Assembly (NCBI GenBank): GCA_025331565.1
Contig: JAFREQ010000012.1
Span: forward strand, 11,274,501 to 11,338,500
Length of the DNA: 64,000 nt
Direction: 5' to 3'
Source: Holacanthus passer
Taxonomy: Eukaryota > Chordata > Actinopteri > Pomacanthidae
This document shows positions 1 through 12,238 of the stretch, piece by piece. Below the pieces are notes generated by a model. It had not been told where the DNA came from, did not search any database, and saw only the letters and a list, made by a program, of their open reading frames with translations. Made by a program: the position numbers and the translations under genes. Each line of letters starts with the position of its first letter. Position 1 is the stretch's first letter.

Positions 1-45
1 CTGAGCATCAGTGGTCATGTGAGGCTGAGTATATGTTTACTGCAC

Positions 46-2902
46 CTGGTTGAGAGTCTGTGTGTGGCTCGGGTCTGGTATCTGTTGTTTCATGGTGCTC
101 ACTTTCTCCTGGAGCTCCTTTAGTTCCTCCTCAAACTCCTCTTTTTCCAGACGGGCTTGCAGGAGTCTAAAATTAACAAATAGAGCTGATCTAAAGTGCA
201 CCATATAGAGTATTGCTTGATTATCTGATCAGCAGCAGCTGGATTATAGAGATCAATCATGACAAGTGAGCTTAATTTACTTTGTTGAACCAGTAAGTCA
301 TTATTTAATCTTTAACAGGAAATAAATCAGCATTCCCTGTTACCACATAACAGTCAGACATATACACAGAAAACAAGTCTACAAGTCTAACTTTTTTTTT
401 TTGCCAAACACAGAAATTTAAGATCATCCACACCACTTCTCTGCATCTTTATAGTTTCTGCTTACATACAATGTTACACTGCATAGACACAACATAGTAG
501 AAGTTGAAATATAATATAAAAATGTCCAGACTGTGACTGGTGTTCAGAACCATTTCTGCTCAACCACGCTACTAAATATGGCCCAAATTCCCATCACTTC
601 AGGGTTCATTCATGGTATATATTTGAACTTGGATCATGTAGTCACTGTTGACAGTCATGAATCAGGGGCGTGAGTGTGGATGACCTTGAAACTACACTAA
701 GACAGTTGTTAGCACAGTTAGCCACATCTACAGGTCTGCATATCTCAACACAAATGCTGTTCAATCAGTGACTCTCACGGTGTTTCAGGGCTGCAGGGTG
801 GCTCTCTGACAGAGAGGGGGTGAAACATTGACCAGGTAGAGTGAAAGAGAAGAGATAGACATACATTAGTAGTACTGTTGGTGCAAAAAGAAACCATGAG
901 AAGATAGTGGCAAAATCCATGTCCAAGTAAGAATTGAAAATCCCAAATCCAGGTGGGTAACAATGAATACACTGTCAACAATGTGATGTATTAGAATAGA
1001 CTTACTCTTGTTTAGTTGTTCGAAGTTCATCTCTGGTGGTGTGGAACTGCTCCATCCAGTGGCTGCTCTCATCTCTACAGTCTTCCAGCTGCTGCTGTAG
1101 GGTCCGAACTGACGCATTTACACGCAACCGCTCTGCCTCAATACCTGCGTGAGACTAAGATATTTAGAAGAATTGAGAGCATGTTTAATTACATCCCCAC
1201 CATTTCATAGAAAGAAAAAATATGTAAAAAGACCACTCTGCATTGTTTTAGTTCGAGGGATCAAGTTTCCTTTCAATATTCAAGAAACCATTTGAGGGGG
1301 TGTTACAGTATAGAATAGTAAATGAAATTGTAGTATAGATAGTGCACCTGGGCTGCGCATGCTGAATGCAACTGTACACGCAGCTTCTACCTTAGGCTTT
1401 CATCGGGGGAGTTTCAGCTTTCATCACAAAAAAGTTTTGCTAATGGGGTCTGTTGTTGAGGGACTGGTTTGCCCATTTCATCTCCAACTTAGAAACAATT
1501 TCATGTCAAGTGTAAGTGCTTATGAGCTGGTTACTGTGTTTGTGCACACACCTGAGACACCTGCTCCATGCTGCTGCGGAGCTTCTCCATGTCAGTACTG
1601 TACTGCTCTCGGAGCACCTCGATGTCTTTGTCATGTGTGGCCACCTCTTCCTTCAGAGCTCCTTTGAGGGCTGTTAGCTCCCTCTCTCTCTGTCTTAGTG
1701 TCTCTTCCAGCTTCTGTTTCTGCTGGCATACCTCCATCATCTGTGCCTGACAAGACATCAGGTCCTGCAGACATGGGGAATACACAGTATTAACTTAATA
1801 CTTTTGATCTCTCAGCCTAAAAATAAAAATGCTTTCTTGAGAAGCAATTCAGTCTAATTTGAGTTAAAAAAAAGTGTGGTGAGATAGCTTCTCCCTGTAT
1901 ATCTGTGTGGGTGTATTTGTGCAAGTATGTTTCTGTGATACCGTTTTGTTGCCATTCTCTCTTCTCAGTTCATCCTGAAGCTCAGCCAGCTGGTCCTCCA
2001 TTTCTCTGACCCCGGCCTCTGCGTTCTCCCTATCCATACGCAGCTGAGTCAGCCTGCGAGGAAAAGAGGACACAAACACTACTGAATGATTTGAATTCAA
2101 ATGACTATGGCACACTTGTTTGTCTTGTGAATAAGTTACAGTAACTGCTAGTCTCTTGACATTGTGAGGAGTGTGTTTGAATACAAAGTAGGCTTGTCAT
2201 GCAACCCCTGTCACTCATGACCACAGAGAGTCACAGACAATGGTACCAGGCCCTTTCATGCTTTCCTCCTCCTGTGTGTGGGTTTTTTGTTTTTATATCC
2301 CGGTGGGGACTTTAACCTGACTACACACCCATGGAGACATCCTGTCACAAAAATGAGGTTCCCATGGGTCCAGACTGTTTTCTGAGGGACTAAAAAGACT
2401 TTGTTTTAGGGTTACAATTAGATTAAGATTAGGGTTAGGGTTAGAAATTCAGTTGTGATGGTTAAGGATAGGGCATTATGTCAATTGAGTGTCCCCACAG
2501 GGATTGCAATACAAACGTGTGTGTGTGTGTGTGTGTGTCTGTGTGTGCTGCTGTGTCCTCACTCTGATTCAGTTTCATTTAATTCCTTCTTCTTCCGGTC
2601 CAGCATCTCCTGGAGCTCCAGATTTTCATCCAGACAGGACTCCAGCTCAGCTTTCAGAGCGGGATCAGAATTGCTAACAGAGTCCTACACACGAGCAGAC
2701 ATGATGAATAAATGAGAGCAGTGAAACGTTAGACATCAGGTAGCTCTGGTGGCATAAACAATGGGCAACAATGTTAAAGTGGGGTTGCATTTGCCCACCG
2801 ATCAATATGCATAGGGGATTAAGTTCTTAGGAGCTATTAGAGATTAAGACCTGCCCACCTTCCTTAAGCCAACATATAATGAGTCATTATTAAAGTTAGA
2901 TT

Positions 2903-2945
<43 letters not shown>

Positions 2946-5142
2946 ACCTTTGACTAGCCCAGAGGGCTTAAAGGATTAATCTGAGGATTAATCTGAAGCA
3001 CACTCTAAGGAACTCCCCCAGCCCTTTTGTTTAGATTAGTTAGGAAGACATTAAAAACTCCGAGGACAGTTTCCTGCTCTCAAGAAACCAACAGCTATTT
3101 CCTACACTTGATAGCTGGTGCTCTCATTTCGAGGAGACTTGGATGAGTGTTTCTGTGTGGCATTGGACGGGCATCTTGTAATTAGAGCTGATTTAAAGTG
3201 GCAGGTTACTCTCTGAATGTTAACATCCTCTGGTGGCAGCCAGTTCCAATCAGCCAAGTGAACTTCAGGAAGTTAGGAGGGTCATTCAAGGAAACTACAG
3301 TAACTCTTGTACACCTGCTCTACATATCTTTTATCTTATGTTGGGCTTTTTAAGATGACAATTAATGCGGATTTTTAGGATTAAGAATGGAAAAAGAAGG
3401 AAAAAGTTATATTCTATATTCGGGGCACACATTGGAAATTAATGCATTAAAAGCAAAAAAAAAAAAAGGTACACATCATGTGCCTTATAATTTATTTAAA
3501 ATTAAATTTGTCTTATCCACTTGAGAAAGGCATAGAGAATGGAACATTTCAGCGCTGCTAATAAATTCTTTCTAAATTTCTATTTCCTCATATCTGTAAT
3601 CCTGTTTTGCTTACCCTTCTTTCCTCCTGCAGGGCAGCTTGTAGTTCAGCCAACTTTCTTTCAAGCACCCTCTTTTCTCTCATCCACTCTTCTTGTGGTC
3701 TTTCTTTGGGCTGTTGAAGAAAAATGTATATGGGGACATACATGTAAGCTGTATGCTCACGCCATTTCTTTACCTGACATTTGATCCAGTGCCAGAACAA
3801 CTGCTTACACAAGTGGATATTTTCTAAAAGGGACAAACCTTTAGATTCTGAATCTTCTGAAAGATGACCTTGACTTTGTGCTTGATGACAACATCGCTCT
3901 CATTGGTCCTGAAGGAAGGAAAATGACAAATTTATTTTGATTAATTATCTATTGTGATTGTATTATGACAACTATATAAAACCTCTATGTGCTAACCCAG
4001 GATAACATGTTGGTCCATACCCTTGTCTCAGGATGTTGTATATCGTCTGCATGACCTGCTCCTCCTCACTGCTCATCTCTGCACTCTGACCCTGGTCCAG
4101 CAAAAGGTCAGGAGTCACCTTGAGACATAGATCAGAAAACTACTCTTGCAATGTTGCATGCTCTGTAGTGTTAGGAGCTCACTGAAAAGCATTTGTAACA
4201 CCCAGTCATAAAATATTGTATTCTTACTTGTGCCTCAGTCAGACTGCCCTGCGGCGTCTCCACAGCAGCATACCTCCCAGGCGAAGTCCACTGATTAGCG
4301 GAGTGTCCAGGAAATTTGGTGACAGCGCCCTGGCTGCGTCCCAAGCTGCTGTGAGTTGAGGACGGAGGTGAGGTGTAGGGGTTGGGGGTGAGGAGAGGAG
4401 ATGTAGCTCTGGGATCTTGTTGTGCAGGAGGGGGTCCTCTCTGTTGGCCTCCAGTGTTACCACCATCAAACCTGTTTATCATTCTGTTGACAGGAGTCTG
4501 TCTCTGATTAGAGTAATGCTTATTTGTTTGTTGAGGTGGGTCAGGGTAGGACTGACTGCTCCTCACTGACCCGTTGAGCCCTGCATTGTATGTACCATCC
4601 CACATATTCCTTTCCATGTCCCCCTCTCTACCACCAACACGCCGGACGTGCTCTCTCTCCCCCCTTACCCCAACTCCTCCATCTAGATTCCCATAACTAC
4701 CAGACTTCCCATCCCCTGGTGGCCTTGACAGCTGAAAATCCTCATCGCCCACCCCTCCCTCTCCATCCCTGTCCAGCAGCGAGCCATGGGACTGGGCACG
4801 GCGTAGTGCGCCTCCCTGCCCTCCTCCACCTCCTACATCTGCCCACTGTGTTCCTGGTTCTGCCTTCTCTCTTCTCCTGGGGAGGCTACTATAACCAGAG
4901 GGGTACTGAGTCTTAAGCTGGACCCCATACGAGTCTCCTTTCTCCCCGTCCTTGAGGACCACATATGGCTGGCCAGCAATACCCTGCACCCTGACCGCCA
5001 CGCCGTACTTGGAGGTGCTCTGAGACTTGGTCTTGGGCAGGGACCCGGGCTGCCCCCCGCCAGTGTCACAGAGGTCATTAATGAAGCGGATCTGGACACC
5101 ATAGTCCACTGGGGTCTTCCGGCCTGAAGATGGTGTGCTCAT
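46..5142 (-). CDS. cgn: cingulin, N-terminal half (partial gene, nine coding exons)
   Basis: Cingulin is a cytoplasmic plaque protein of tight junctions that binds ZO-1, actin/myosin and microtubule or Rho regulators. Coding exons (in transcription order): 4228-5142, 4021-4118, 3839-3908, 3615-3710, 2563-2684, 1942-2053, 1552-1764, 1006-1154, 46-166. All joins keep frame and use GT/AG, giving 632 residues before the left edge. The head (about residues 1-305) carries VDYGVQIRFI and YGVAVRVQGIAGQP, the conserved cingulin N-terminal signature that includes the ZO-1-interaction region. After residue ~330 the protein becomes coiled coil with the family sequence RERELTALKGALKEEV and an ELLQ-RLEKEEFEEEL block. 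The GVQIRF/GEKG pattern fits cingulin better than paracingulin (cgnl1). The start ATG lies one base after a splice acceptor (AG at 5145-5144), so the 5' UTR begins in an upstream exon. The C-terminal rod and tail are outside the window. Confidence 0.93.
2295..2548. repeat. teleost 'GTCCCC' interspersed repeat with TTAGGG-like core and GT tract
   Basis: Within a cgn intron. A GTGGGGACTTTAACC-type segment is followed by an imperfect (TTAGGG)n-like stretch at 2425-2445, then TGTCCCCACAGGGATTGCAA and a GT run at 2517-2538. This arrangement recurs in many fish genomes, recalled from general knowledge. A short relative occurs at 60370-60405. It is not a telomere. Confidence 0.5.
2905..2944. repeat. 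(TG)n microsatellite
   Basis: About 20 uninterrupted TG dinucleotides in a cgn intron. Confidence 0.95.
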
Positions 5143-5282
5143 GCTGGTAAGAAGAAGAAGGAAGCAAGGATGTGGTTAGATTTCTGTACCCAACCACCAT
5201 GATACATGTTTGCTTTGCTTTGTCCACAGAGTTACATTTTTTCCTACATATAGACAGAATTTGAGGTTCATTGTTCACACAG

Positions 5283-5345
5283 GAAAATGTGGACCAGCAA
5301 CCTTACGAATAATCTGCTCTACCACCTGAGCTACAGAACCCCTTA
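5283..5345 (-). repeat. tRNA-derived SINE head fragment
   Basis: The minus strand reads GTAGCTCAGGTGGTAGAGCA, the D-arm/box A of a tRNA promoter, followed by a diverged TAAGGTTG-TGGTCCA stretch resembling the box B half of the fish tRNA-like SINE family. The acceptor stem is not preserved and no anticodon arm is convincing, so this is a fossil SINE, not a tRNA gene. Confidence 0.5.
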
Positions 5346-7275
5346 AAACGCTGTGCTTGAAGCTCTGACATAGCAGAACAAAAAATTCTTATTTCTTATT
5401 CTTATGGCTACATTAACGTTTATTTTTATTGTTTATATCATTGTGCAATGACATTATAGCAAGAAAGCAATTTTTATATACTTGCCCCAAAACGTGTGTC
5501 GGTGTCCCCACACCTCCCAGACAAAAATTAACCAATACCAAAAAACTTACAAATAGAGACAAAAAAAATCCTCCAGCCTGACATACTAGCGGATATAAGC
5601 CTATTGCAGATATACTGGTACCCATGAGCTAACAAGGAATAAAAAATTGCAGTACTGAAATTCCAAACTATGTGTGAGATAATTCAGAAACTGGGTCACC
5701 ATTACATTGTTTGTCCACCAGATAGCACTGACAAGTGCATTTTCAATGAAGAATGTTCCATTTAGTATGACTCTTTGTCACAATTTAAAAAAAAAAACAA
5801 AACATAAAAAATCTCTGTGGCATCTGTGTAAATCCAGTATCAGTGCTGCTACAATACAATCACTAGCCAGGTTATCATACCACAGATCATCCCTTAATTT
5901 AGAAAACAAACCAAGAATACCTGTCATTAGCACAATCATAAGCGCACCACCATGAAATGTCAAAACCTTGTTAGACAAATGTGGAAACACAGACTTGGTT
6001 TGAACAAACACAGACACACACATTTATAGGCAGTGATACTTAGTTTCAGGCTCTTGACTGTGGACTTTGACATGGTTCAGTGCAGTCCATTAGTCATTAA
6101 CCTGAAAGCACACACCCACAGATCCCTTTACCTCATAAAGACCAGCTAAGCCTTTCCCAATTTTTGGAAGTTTTCCCATTCAGATACTAAAACTATTTCC
6201 TTTGACAAAAATGTGACAGCTTGTTCACAGACAGGTACCTTAGCAACGAGAAAAGACCCTTTAATTTTTTTACTCTGTAATTTGTCCACTTTTTTGTTTT
6301 TCTTGACTCCCTAATCCTCCCTTTTTCTATACTCAGACAGTCCTCGATGAGTAATTCTGAAACTATGTCTATTCTATTTCAACTCATCACACCTACAGCC
6401 TGTCAAGGTTTAGTTATACGTCACTGCTAAAGTTACTTGGCACTGGCAATAATCCAAATCACTGAACAGAACATTTCTGATATTGTGTCGACTGACTGAT
6501 CAGGCCTTGTGTTAGGTCACATCGTGACTTCTAATTCCCATAGCATTACACAGATACGGTTCATTACACTAACTTCAAACCTATTACAACACTCCCTGCT
6601 GACCTCTGCACCTTTTACTTCCTCTCCACAGCTTTCCAAGGTGAGAGACAGAAAGTGGGCTGGGAGACAGAAAGAGAGGGTGAAGTGAGAATGAGTGAGT
6701 GAAGAAAAAAAAAACACTCAGCTGTTCTTCTCTTATCAGCCTTGTGTGATAAAAAACAAAGTCATGTTGTTGCTATGCTCAACCCTCCCTCCTCATACAC
6801 ACTAAAGGACTGACTACAAAAGTAACCATCAACTGAATAACTTTGTGCCTAGACACATTTTCACATTTCCATACAGATTTAGGAAGCTGTATGAGGCAGC
6901 TCAGAATCAGCCGAGCCATTCTGAGGAATAGCAGTGTAAAATACAGTCAGCAAATGGAGCCAAGATGGATAATCTTAAAGTCAATATTTTCACTTTGGAG
7001 CAGGAATAGGTGAAGGAAATTGTCTGGGCTGGCAGTGAGCAAAGCAACATGACATGAATGACCTTTTGAGGATATCTGTATGCTTGTGGTGCGTAAGCGT
7101 CATCAGCAGCCAGCATCAGACGTACACAGTTGGTCGATTTTTTTCCCACCCTTTGGGAACCACAGAGGAAGCACCGTGTCACAACACATTTGTGCATTCG
7201 AGCGTTAAAGTCTGCAGCCCACTGCCTTTGCAGCAAGGTCAAGCAAACGTGTCATGCGCTGACGAATGTGCAACA

Positions 7276-7972
7276 CACTCAACCGACAATTATTTTCATT
7301 ATCGATTAATCTGCTGATTATTTTCACGATTAATTATTCAGTCTTTAAACTGGCAACAAATTGCGAAAAATGCTCATCACATTTTCCCAGAGCCCAAAAG
7401 TGACATCTTCTAATTACAACAGTTTAAAACCTTCACTGATCTCTGAAGTTACACTGAAGTGTGTCAAACTGACTTACAGGTACAGGTACAAGTGACTTAC
7501 AGATTTGTTTATCATTTGTATCTCTTCATCAGTTAAATTTTTCTATATTCACAGAGGAAGAACATAGCCCCAACTCCCAAGAGGGACAGGGGTGAGGGTA
7601 ACCCATCCTATTGTCTAGCCGATGTGGGGCAGAAAATGAGGGCAGCAATTCTAAGAATGCCAAGACTATCTCTGTACTCTTTCACTCCTTTACACTGTCT
7701 AACTGATTATAACAAGTTTGTTTCAACCCCTTAAAACAAGTTCTTCTGTAAATCCATTTGGTTATTGAAACATTATTCAATGAATCAATCAATGATTAAA
7801 TGATGATCACTCTCTAGTTTTTCAGGTGTTGCAATTTTAGCTTACATGATGTTAAAATGGTCATCATTGGGTTTTTCTCATTATGTTTGGACATTTTATA
7901 GGTCAAAGGAATAATTGAGAAAATAATAGGAAGACCAATCATTAAAAAAAATCATTAGTTGCAGCACTAGTA
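7276..7972. repeat. common teleost interspersed repeat (GATTATTTTCATTATCGATTAATC family)
   Basis: The left end carries ATTATTTTCATTATCGATTA and TGCTGATTATTTTCACGATT. The right end reads, on the minus strand, TGCTGCAACTAATGATT followed by TTTTCTCAATTA. The two ends are in inverted orientation, suggesting a non-autonomous element or two opposing copies. Related copies occur at about 8540-8690, 28733-29046, 32109-32382 and 51360-51500. Confidence 0.5.
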
Positions 7973-9283
7973 TCATAAATGGGATGTGACTTAAGCAACA
8001 GAGCAGCTTTTTCAGGATTGCTTGCCCAGCTAAGAGTGTACACTATCTGGTGCTTCTGGAGTCTGTTGCCAGTCATGTTAGCCTGCAGTTATGCTGACGG
8101 GTCTCTCTGCCTCTGGCCTCAAATTGAATACTCGCACAGAAAATTGAATTTGAGCTGCTTCCCTGTTAAGATCCGAGATGGAATGGAAAATATAATTAGG
8201 AGATTAGAGCGGGTGTGGAGAGAAATGAAACAACGGCAATGTGTGCAGTCATGAAAGTGGCTCTGCTGACTCACTGAGTCGCTGCGGTTCATGTGATCAG
8301 ATCATCTCTGGCCTAAAACTAATACAGCTCGGGAGAGGAACAAAGATGAAGATTATTTGAGTCAAAACTTATTCCAAGAGACTAAGACACCTCAGATGAC
8401 AACTAACCAAGGCCAGCAAATTTTGTGTGTGCTGTGTTTAATATAATATGCAAATGTATTTATCCTACATACTGAACTGTATGTACTAACATTATGTATA
8501 ATATTCAATACATACTGTGTTTTTAGTACATGGATGAATATATTTTTTCAAATGACTGATTAATAATTGAGTCTGTAAAATCTGAAAATAGTGAAAATTG
8601 TTCATTACAACTTGCCATACTGTTATCTTCCATCTGCTGCAGATGACTGAATGAGATGAGGTTGAAAGTGCCAATAAAAGCTAGTAAGTGAACCTTGATT
8701 TAAGTTTTTATGTCAAACTACTGTTTTCAAGGTCAATACTGAACTTTCATGCTTGTATTCAAATATATGTATTGCTCAATGTAATATGTTTCTTGTTTCT
8801 GTTATAGCCAGTAAACAGCTTCTTATAAAGAGAACATTAACATGCTGTAAAACTGTAGCTTGCCCGTTTTTTTCCAGGTGAATGTTAAGTTTTACAGGCA
8901 TGATCTGCAAAATAGACACATGTGGTAGTAAGTAACAGCGATGGACAAAACAGTAGCTTGCGCCTTCTGTGTCTTTTGAGGACAGGCAGCCACTCAGTCC
9001 TTAGGGTATTCTCCCTCTCCATTACATTCTTCACATAAAACCAGGCCCTCTTCCTCTCTCCCGCAGTCAATCTCTCTCCAAACCTGCCACTGCTCCTCTT
9101 TCACACTCAAACAAACAGCCATTTATTCCTCTTTTCACATCCAAAGAACTTCATTGGCATAACAAAGGAAGACTTCAGTGTTACCAAATAGTACACAAAT
9201 GACACCATATTAGGAGCACATAAATACACCCCTCCCTTTTCCCACATTCCTGGCACTTTCTCTGTCCTCCTTGCTTACACTGT

Positions 9284-9284
9284 A

Positions 9285-9332
<48 letters not shown>
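9284..9332. repeat. compound (GT)n(GA)n microsatellite
   Basis: A GT run passes directly into a GA run in cgn intron 1. Confidence 0.9.
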
Positions 9333-10208
9333 TGATTCATGTGATTTTATCTGAAGGCTGGAATTTTGTACCTGTAACACTGGACACACCTTTACCACTT
9401 TATCACCGAATCACTACTAGGTTGACCTAATGTTCATTCTGTTTCCAAATGAAACTGTGTCAGCATGCTCTACAGTTTAGCATGTTCAATGCTATAATTA
9501 TTGAACTTCAAAACTATAATCTGCACCTCTTTCTCGCTTGCATCATCAGTTTCATCTGACTCAAGCTTAATCATGAACAGCATCTCTGTATTATAGACCC
9601 GCTTCAGCATTACCTTGAGAGTTTGCAGAGGATAGATGCCAGGATATTATATTATTATGTAGCATAGACTGAAAGACCTCAAAGATTTTAGATGTGGTTA
9701 CATGAAGCCTTGGAGTCTTAAACATTGTCTCAGAGGTTTTAAAGTGGTTTGTTTTCCAGTGACAAATCCCCTTGATAGCACAGGGCAGAGACACAGTTTA
9801 TGGATAGAAATCATAGCTGTTTTGGAGTGAAACCAGCTTAAATATGAATTCATTTAGTTGCAAAGACGTGTAGTCTACCTGAGAGACATTTACAATAATC
9901 ATTTTTATACATATCTCACATGTATTTCACGCAGGATTAACAGTCAAAATCAGAAGTTATAAAGAGTAACGTTAGCTTGGAGCACTGGCTATCCCATCAA
10001 AATAACGTTAGCTACCAAGCTAAACAGGCTAATATAAAAGCCTAAGTGGCACAATAATATAATAAATTATTACTAAACCTACTTAAGAGAAGAAATAAGA
10101 GGCACAGAGTATAAAATAAGCTGCCATAGAGTGAGTAAGTGTCTGACAGGTCGTGTCTGTCTGCTTTAGCTGTCCGGCTACATGAAGTCCAACAACAGGC
10201 AAAGTTAC

Positions 10209-10400
10209 CTCTTTCTCTGAACTTATCCCTCTGCTCTTCTCTCACTCCTCGCTTCCCTTGTGATGTCGATGATAATTCAAATACTTCCACAGACACTCAT
10301 CAAAGTCCAACCCAGAAAAGCGGCTGGGAAAACAACTCCTCCGCAAATTAACACAGAAACGAGTTCATTATGCGGCGGCTGCAACCTGTTACCTTTGTCG
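10209..10400 (-). other. cgn: probable untranslated first exon of cgn
   Basis: The cgn coding start at 5142 sits just after an acceptor, so a non-coding exon must lie upstream. On the minus strand a good donor (AG followed by GTAACT) ends a potential exon at 10209, directly downstream of a GC-box/CCAAT cluster. The 5' end near 10400 is a guess from the promoter position; no transcript evidence is available. This would give cgn a first intron of about 5.1 kb. Confidence 0.4.
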
Positions 10401-10404
10401 GGGA

Positions 10405-10505
10405 TGTAACAGTCCCGCCCAGTCTCTCCCGAGCGAGTGCTGTGATTGAGCTAGATAGCTCGTATGGGCGGGGCTATAGATAACGGCTTCGTCTGCTATT
10501 GGTAA
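10405..10505 (-). promoter_or_regulatory. GC-box and CCAAT promoter cluster, probably cgn
   Basis: A local GC-rich island contains Sp1-type boxes CCCGCCC (10414-10420) and GGGCGGGGC (10466-10474) plus ATTGG (10498-10502, CCAAT on the minus strand). Order and spacing suit minus-strand transcription into the candidate cgn first exon. The cluster lies 1.7 kb from the she start codon, so it could also act on that divergent gene. No TATA box is evident. Confidence 0.45.
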
Positions 10506-10704
10506 ATTCTTTACGTCAGTCACTCATTGTGCTGGACCGCTTTATGGCATTTATGCTGGAAAAAGGAAGTTTGTATTTTTAATGATCGATGAAACAAACT
10601 AGAAAACTTTCAATATGACCCAGATACACAAAGCTTTTTCAGGATCAGTGACTGAGCAAGGTGAATAGAAACTGGTCCCTCATTATGTTTGTTTCTCCAA
10701 TTTA

Positions 10705-10718
10705 CCAGTAGATGGCGC
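10705..10718 (+). promoter_or_regulatory. candidate CTCF site, forward
   Basis: CCAGTAGATGGCGC matches the CTCF core CCASYAGRKGGCRS at every position. It lies between the divergent cgn and she genes, a typical boundary position. Binding is inferred from the motif only. Confidence 0.45.
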
Positions 10719-10854
10719 AACTATCTACCTGCTGGTAGTTCAGCATCTTTAAGGGCCCTTAACAAAAAAATCTGACCCTCTGCTGCAACAGTAGTTGAAA
10801 GTACATGCAAGTTACTTCTTGCAGTTATTAGTAATTAATAAGATGCCATTTAGT

Positions 10855-10990
10855 CTTTAATAATAATAACTTTATACAGCACCTTTCAAAAGTTTAAAAA
10901 AAGTTTAAAAGTTACAAAGTGCTGTACAGTAAAACTATAACAAATACAAATAAAATCCAGAGCATAAAATGTAAATAGATGAATAAATTA
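10855..10990. repeat. retroelement remnant with 'ACTTTATACAGCACCTTTCAAA' end
   Basis: The stretch has the TTTATA-AGCACCTTTCAAA ... ACAAAGTGCTGTACA arrangement seen at the ends of many fish retroelement-related repeats. It is short and has no coding part. Confidence 0.35.
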
Positions 10991-11740
10991 ATTACAAATA
11001 ATTACCACAGTAACATCATGATCTTTCATATGATTTGTCTTAGAAATTGTATTAATGATTTTATAATTGAATTTCTGTTTGATTCTAGTTTTGTGGCTTA
11101 TTGTGTGTTTTATTTAATCAATTGTTACTGTTGCCATTGTTGACCAAGACACTTTACAATTTAATCTAAATGACCGTTTCCTGGTTAAATGAAGGCTAAA
11201 ATAACATACAATAAAAACACCAGTTCGCAAATTTACCACAGCCTGATATATACAAATCCAAAAATCTAGTGCACAAACAAATTAGACAAAGGATAGCTCA
11301 GTACTGCAAATGTCTCCAAATTCTTCATCTGTGGCATAAGAAGAAAAAAACTTCAAAGGAACATGTTTTCAAATTGTGTAATAACTTCTCATAACTGTCA
11401 CATGCTGGATCCTTTATTTTTCTCATTACCAGAAGTCTGTTGGCATTGGACCAACTACAGACAAAGTTTGGAGGTTGTCAGAAGCTTCAGCTCCCCATTG
11501 AAGCAGTTACAGTAAAACTCCTTCCTACACACAGCCCCTCCCCAAAACCCAGCCACTTCCTACAGTCTGCGCACACAGCCTTCCTCTCCATCTTCATCTG
11601 GTCGACAGACTGGACGCATCACCTCACTCTCCGGGAATGGGATCCCTACTGGGCTCAAAGAAAAACTTCCAGTTCTTTCGAGTTTACGCTCTGCAGAAGC
11701 TACTTTTCAAGCTGCAGGGATAGTTGTTACTGCAGGTGCG

Positions 11741-12160
11741 AGGCGACAGCAGCAAGGAGCCACTGGCCAATGAGCTCCAAGAGGCACCAGAAGTTGTCGA
11801 CTAGTTTCAGAAGCTAGAGATCAGCTCAGGATCGTGAATTTGGTGACTTGGAGATTCTTGTCACTTCAGGTCACAGTTACTTGAAACCGAGGCGTGCGTA
11901 AAATCTCTGTGCGTAAAGTTGGAGCTGTTGCGCACGGTGCAAATTTAATTCTAGTGGGGGCAGAAAGTATTAAAGACAGCAACAAAGAACCAATGACATC
12001 CAAGAGATAGCAGAAGTTGTGGACAAGTTTGAGAAGCTAGAAGTCAGCTCGGGATCATGAAGTGCTGAATTTGGTGACTTAGAGATTCTTGTCGTGCGTA
12101 AAATCTCCGTGCGTAAAGTTGGAGCCGCTGCGCACTCCTCACATTTAGTTCTGGTGGGGA
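11741..12160. repeat. two-copy 230-bp tandem duplication upstream of she
   Basis: Copy 1 (11741-~11960) and copy 2 (11971-~12160) share GACAGCA-CAA, CCAGAAGTTGT/GCAGAAGTTGTGGAC, GAAGCTAGA, ATCAGCTC-GGATC, GAATTTGGTGACTT, GAGATTCTTGTC, GTGCGTAAAATCTC and GTGCGTAAAGTTGGAGC. Matching points are offset by 230 bp. Copy 1 has about 30 extra bases after GATTCTTGTC. The second copy ends roughly 80 bp before the she start codon, so it probably lies in the promoter or 5' UTR. Confidence 0.85.
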
Positions 12161-12238
12161 AACTAATGCAAGGAAGTTTGAAAGGGGATAGATTTGCTAA
12201 CTTTTAAATTAGCGAGAAGTGTTAACACCTTGGCAGCC

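Larger units (their letters stand above)
5144..10208 (-). other. cgn intron 1, no gene seen
   Basis: About 5 kb of AT-rich sequence between the inferred untranslated exon and the first coding exon. It holds a tRNA-like SINE fragment (5283-5345), copies of a common teleost repeat (7276-7972 and about 8540-8690) and a GT/GA microsatellite (9284-9332). Open frames are short, lack domain signatures and look random. Confidence 0.5.

Noticed and set aside
2425..2445. Interstitial telomere repeat
   Set aside because: Only about three TTAGGG-like units, and they belong to a known type of dispersed fish repeat.
11440..11817. 125-codon plus-strand frame upstream of she
   Set aside because: No domain, no splice logic, and it runs into one copy of the tandem duplication; judged accidental.
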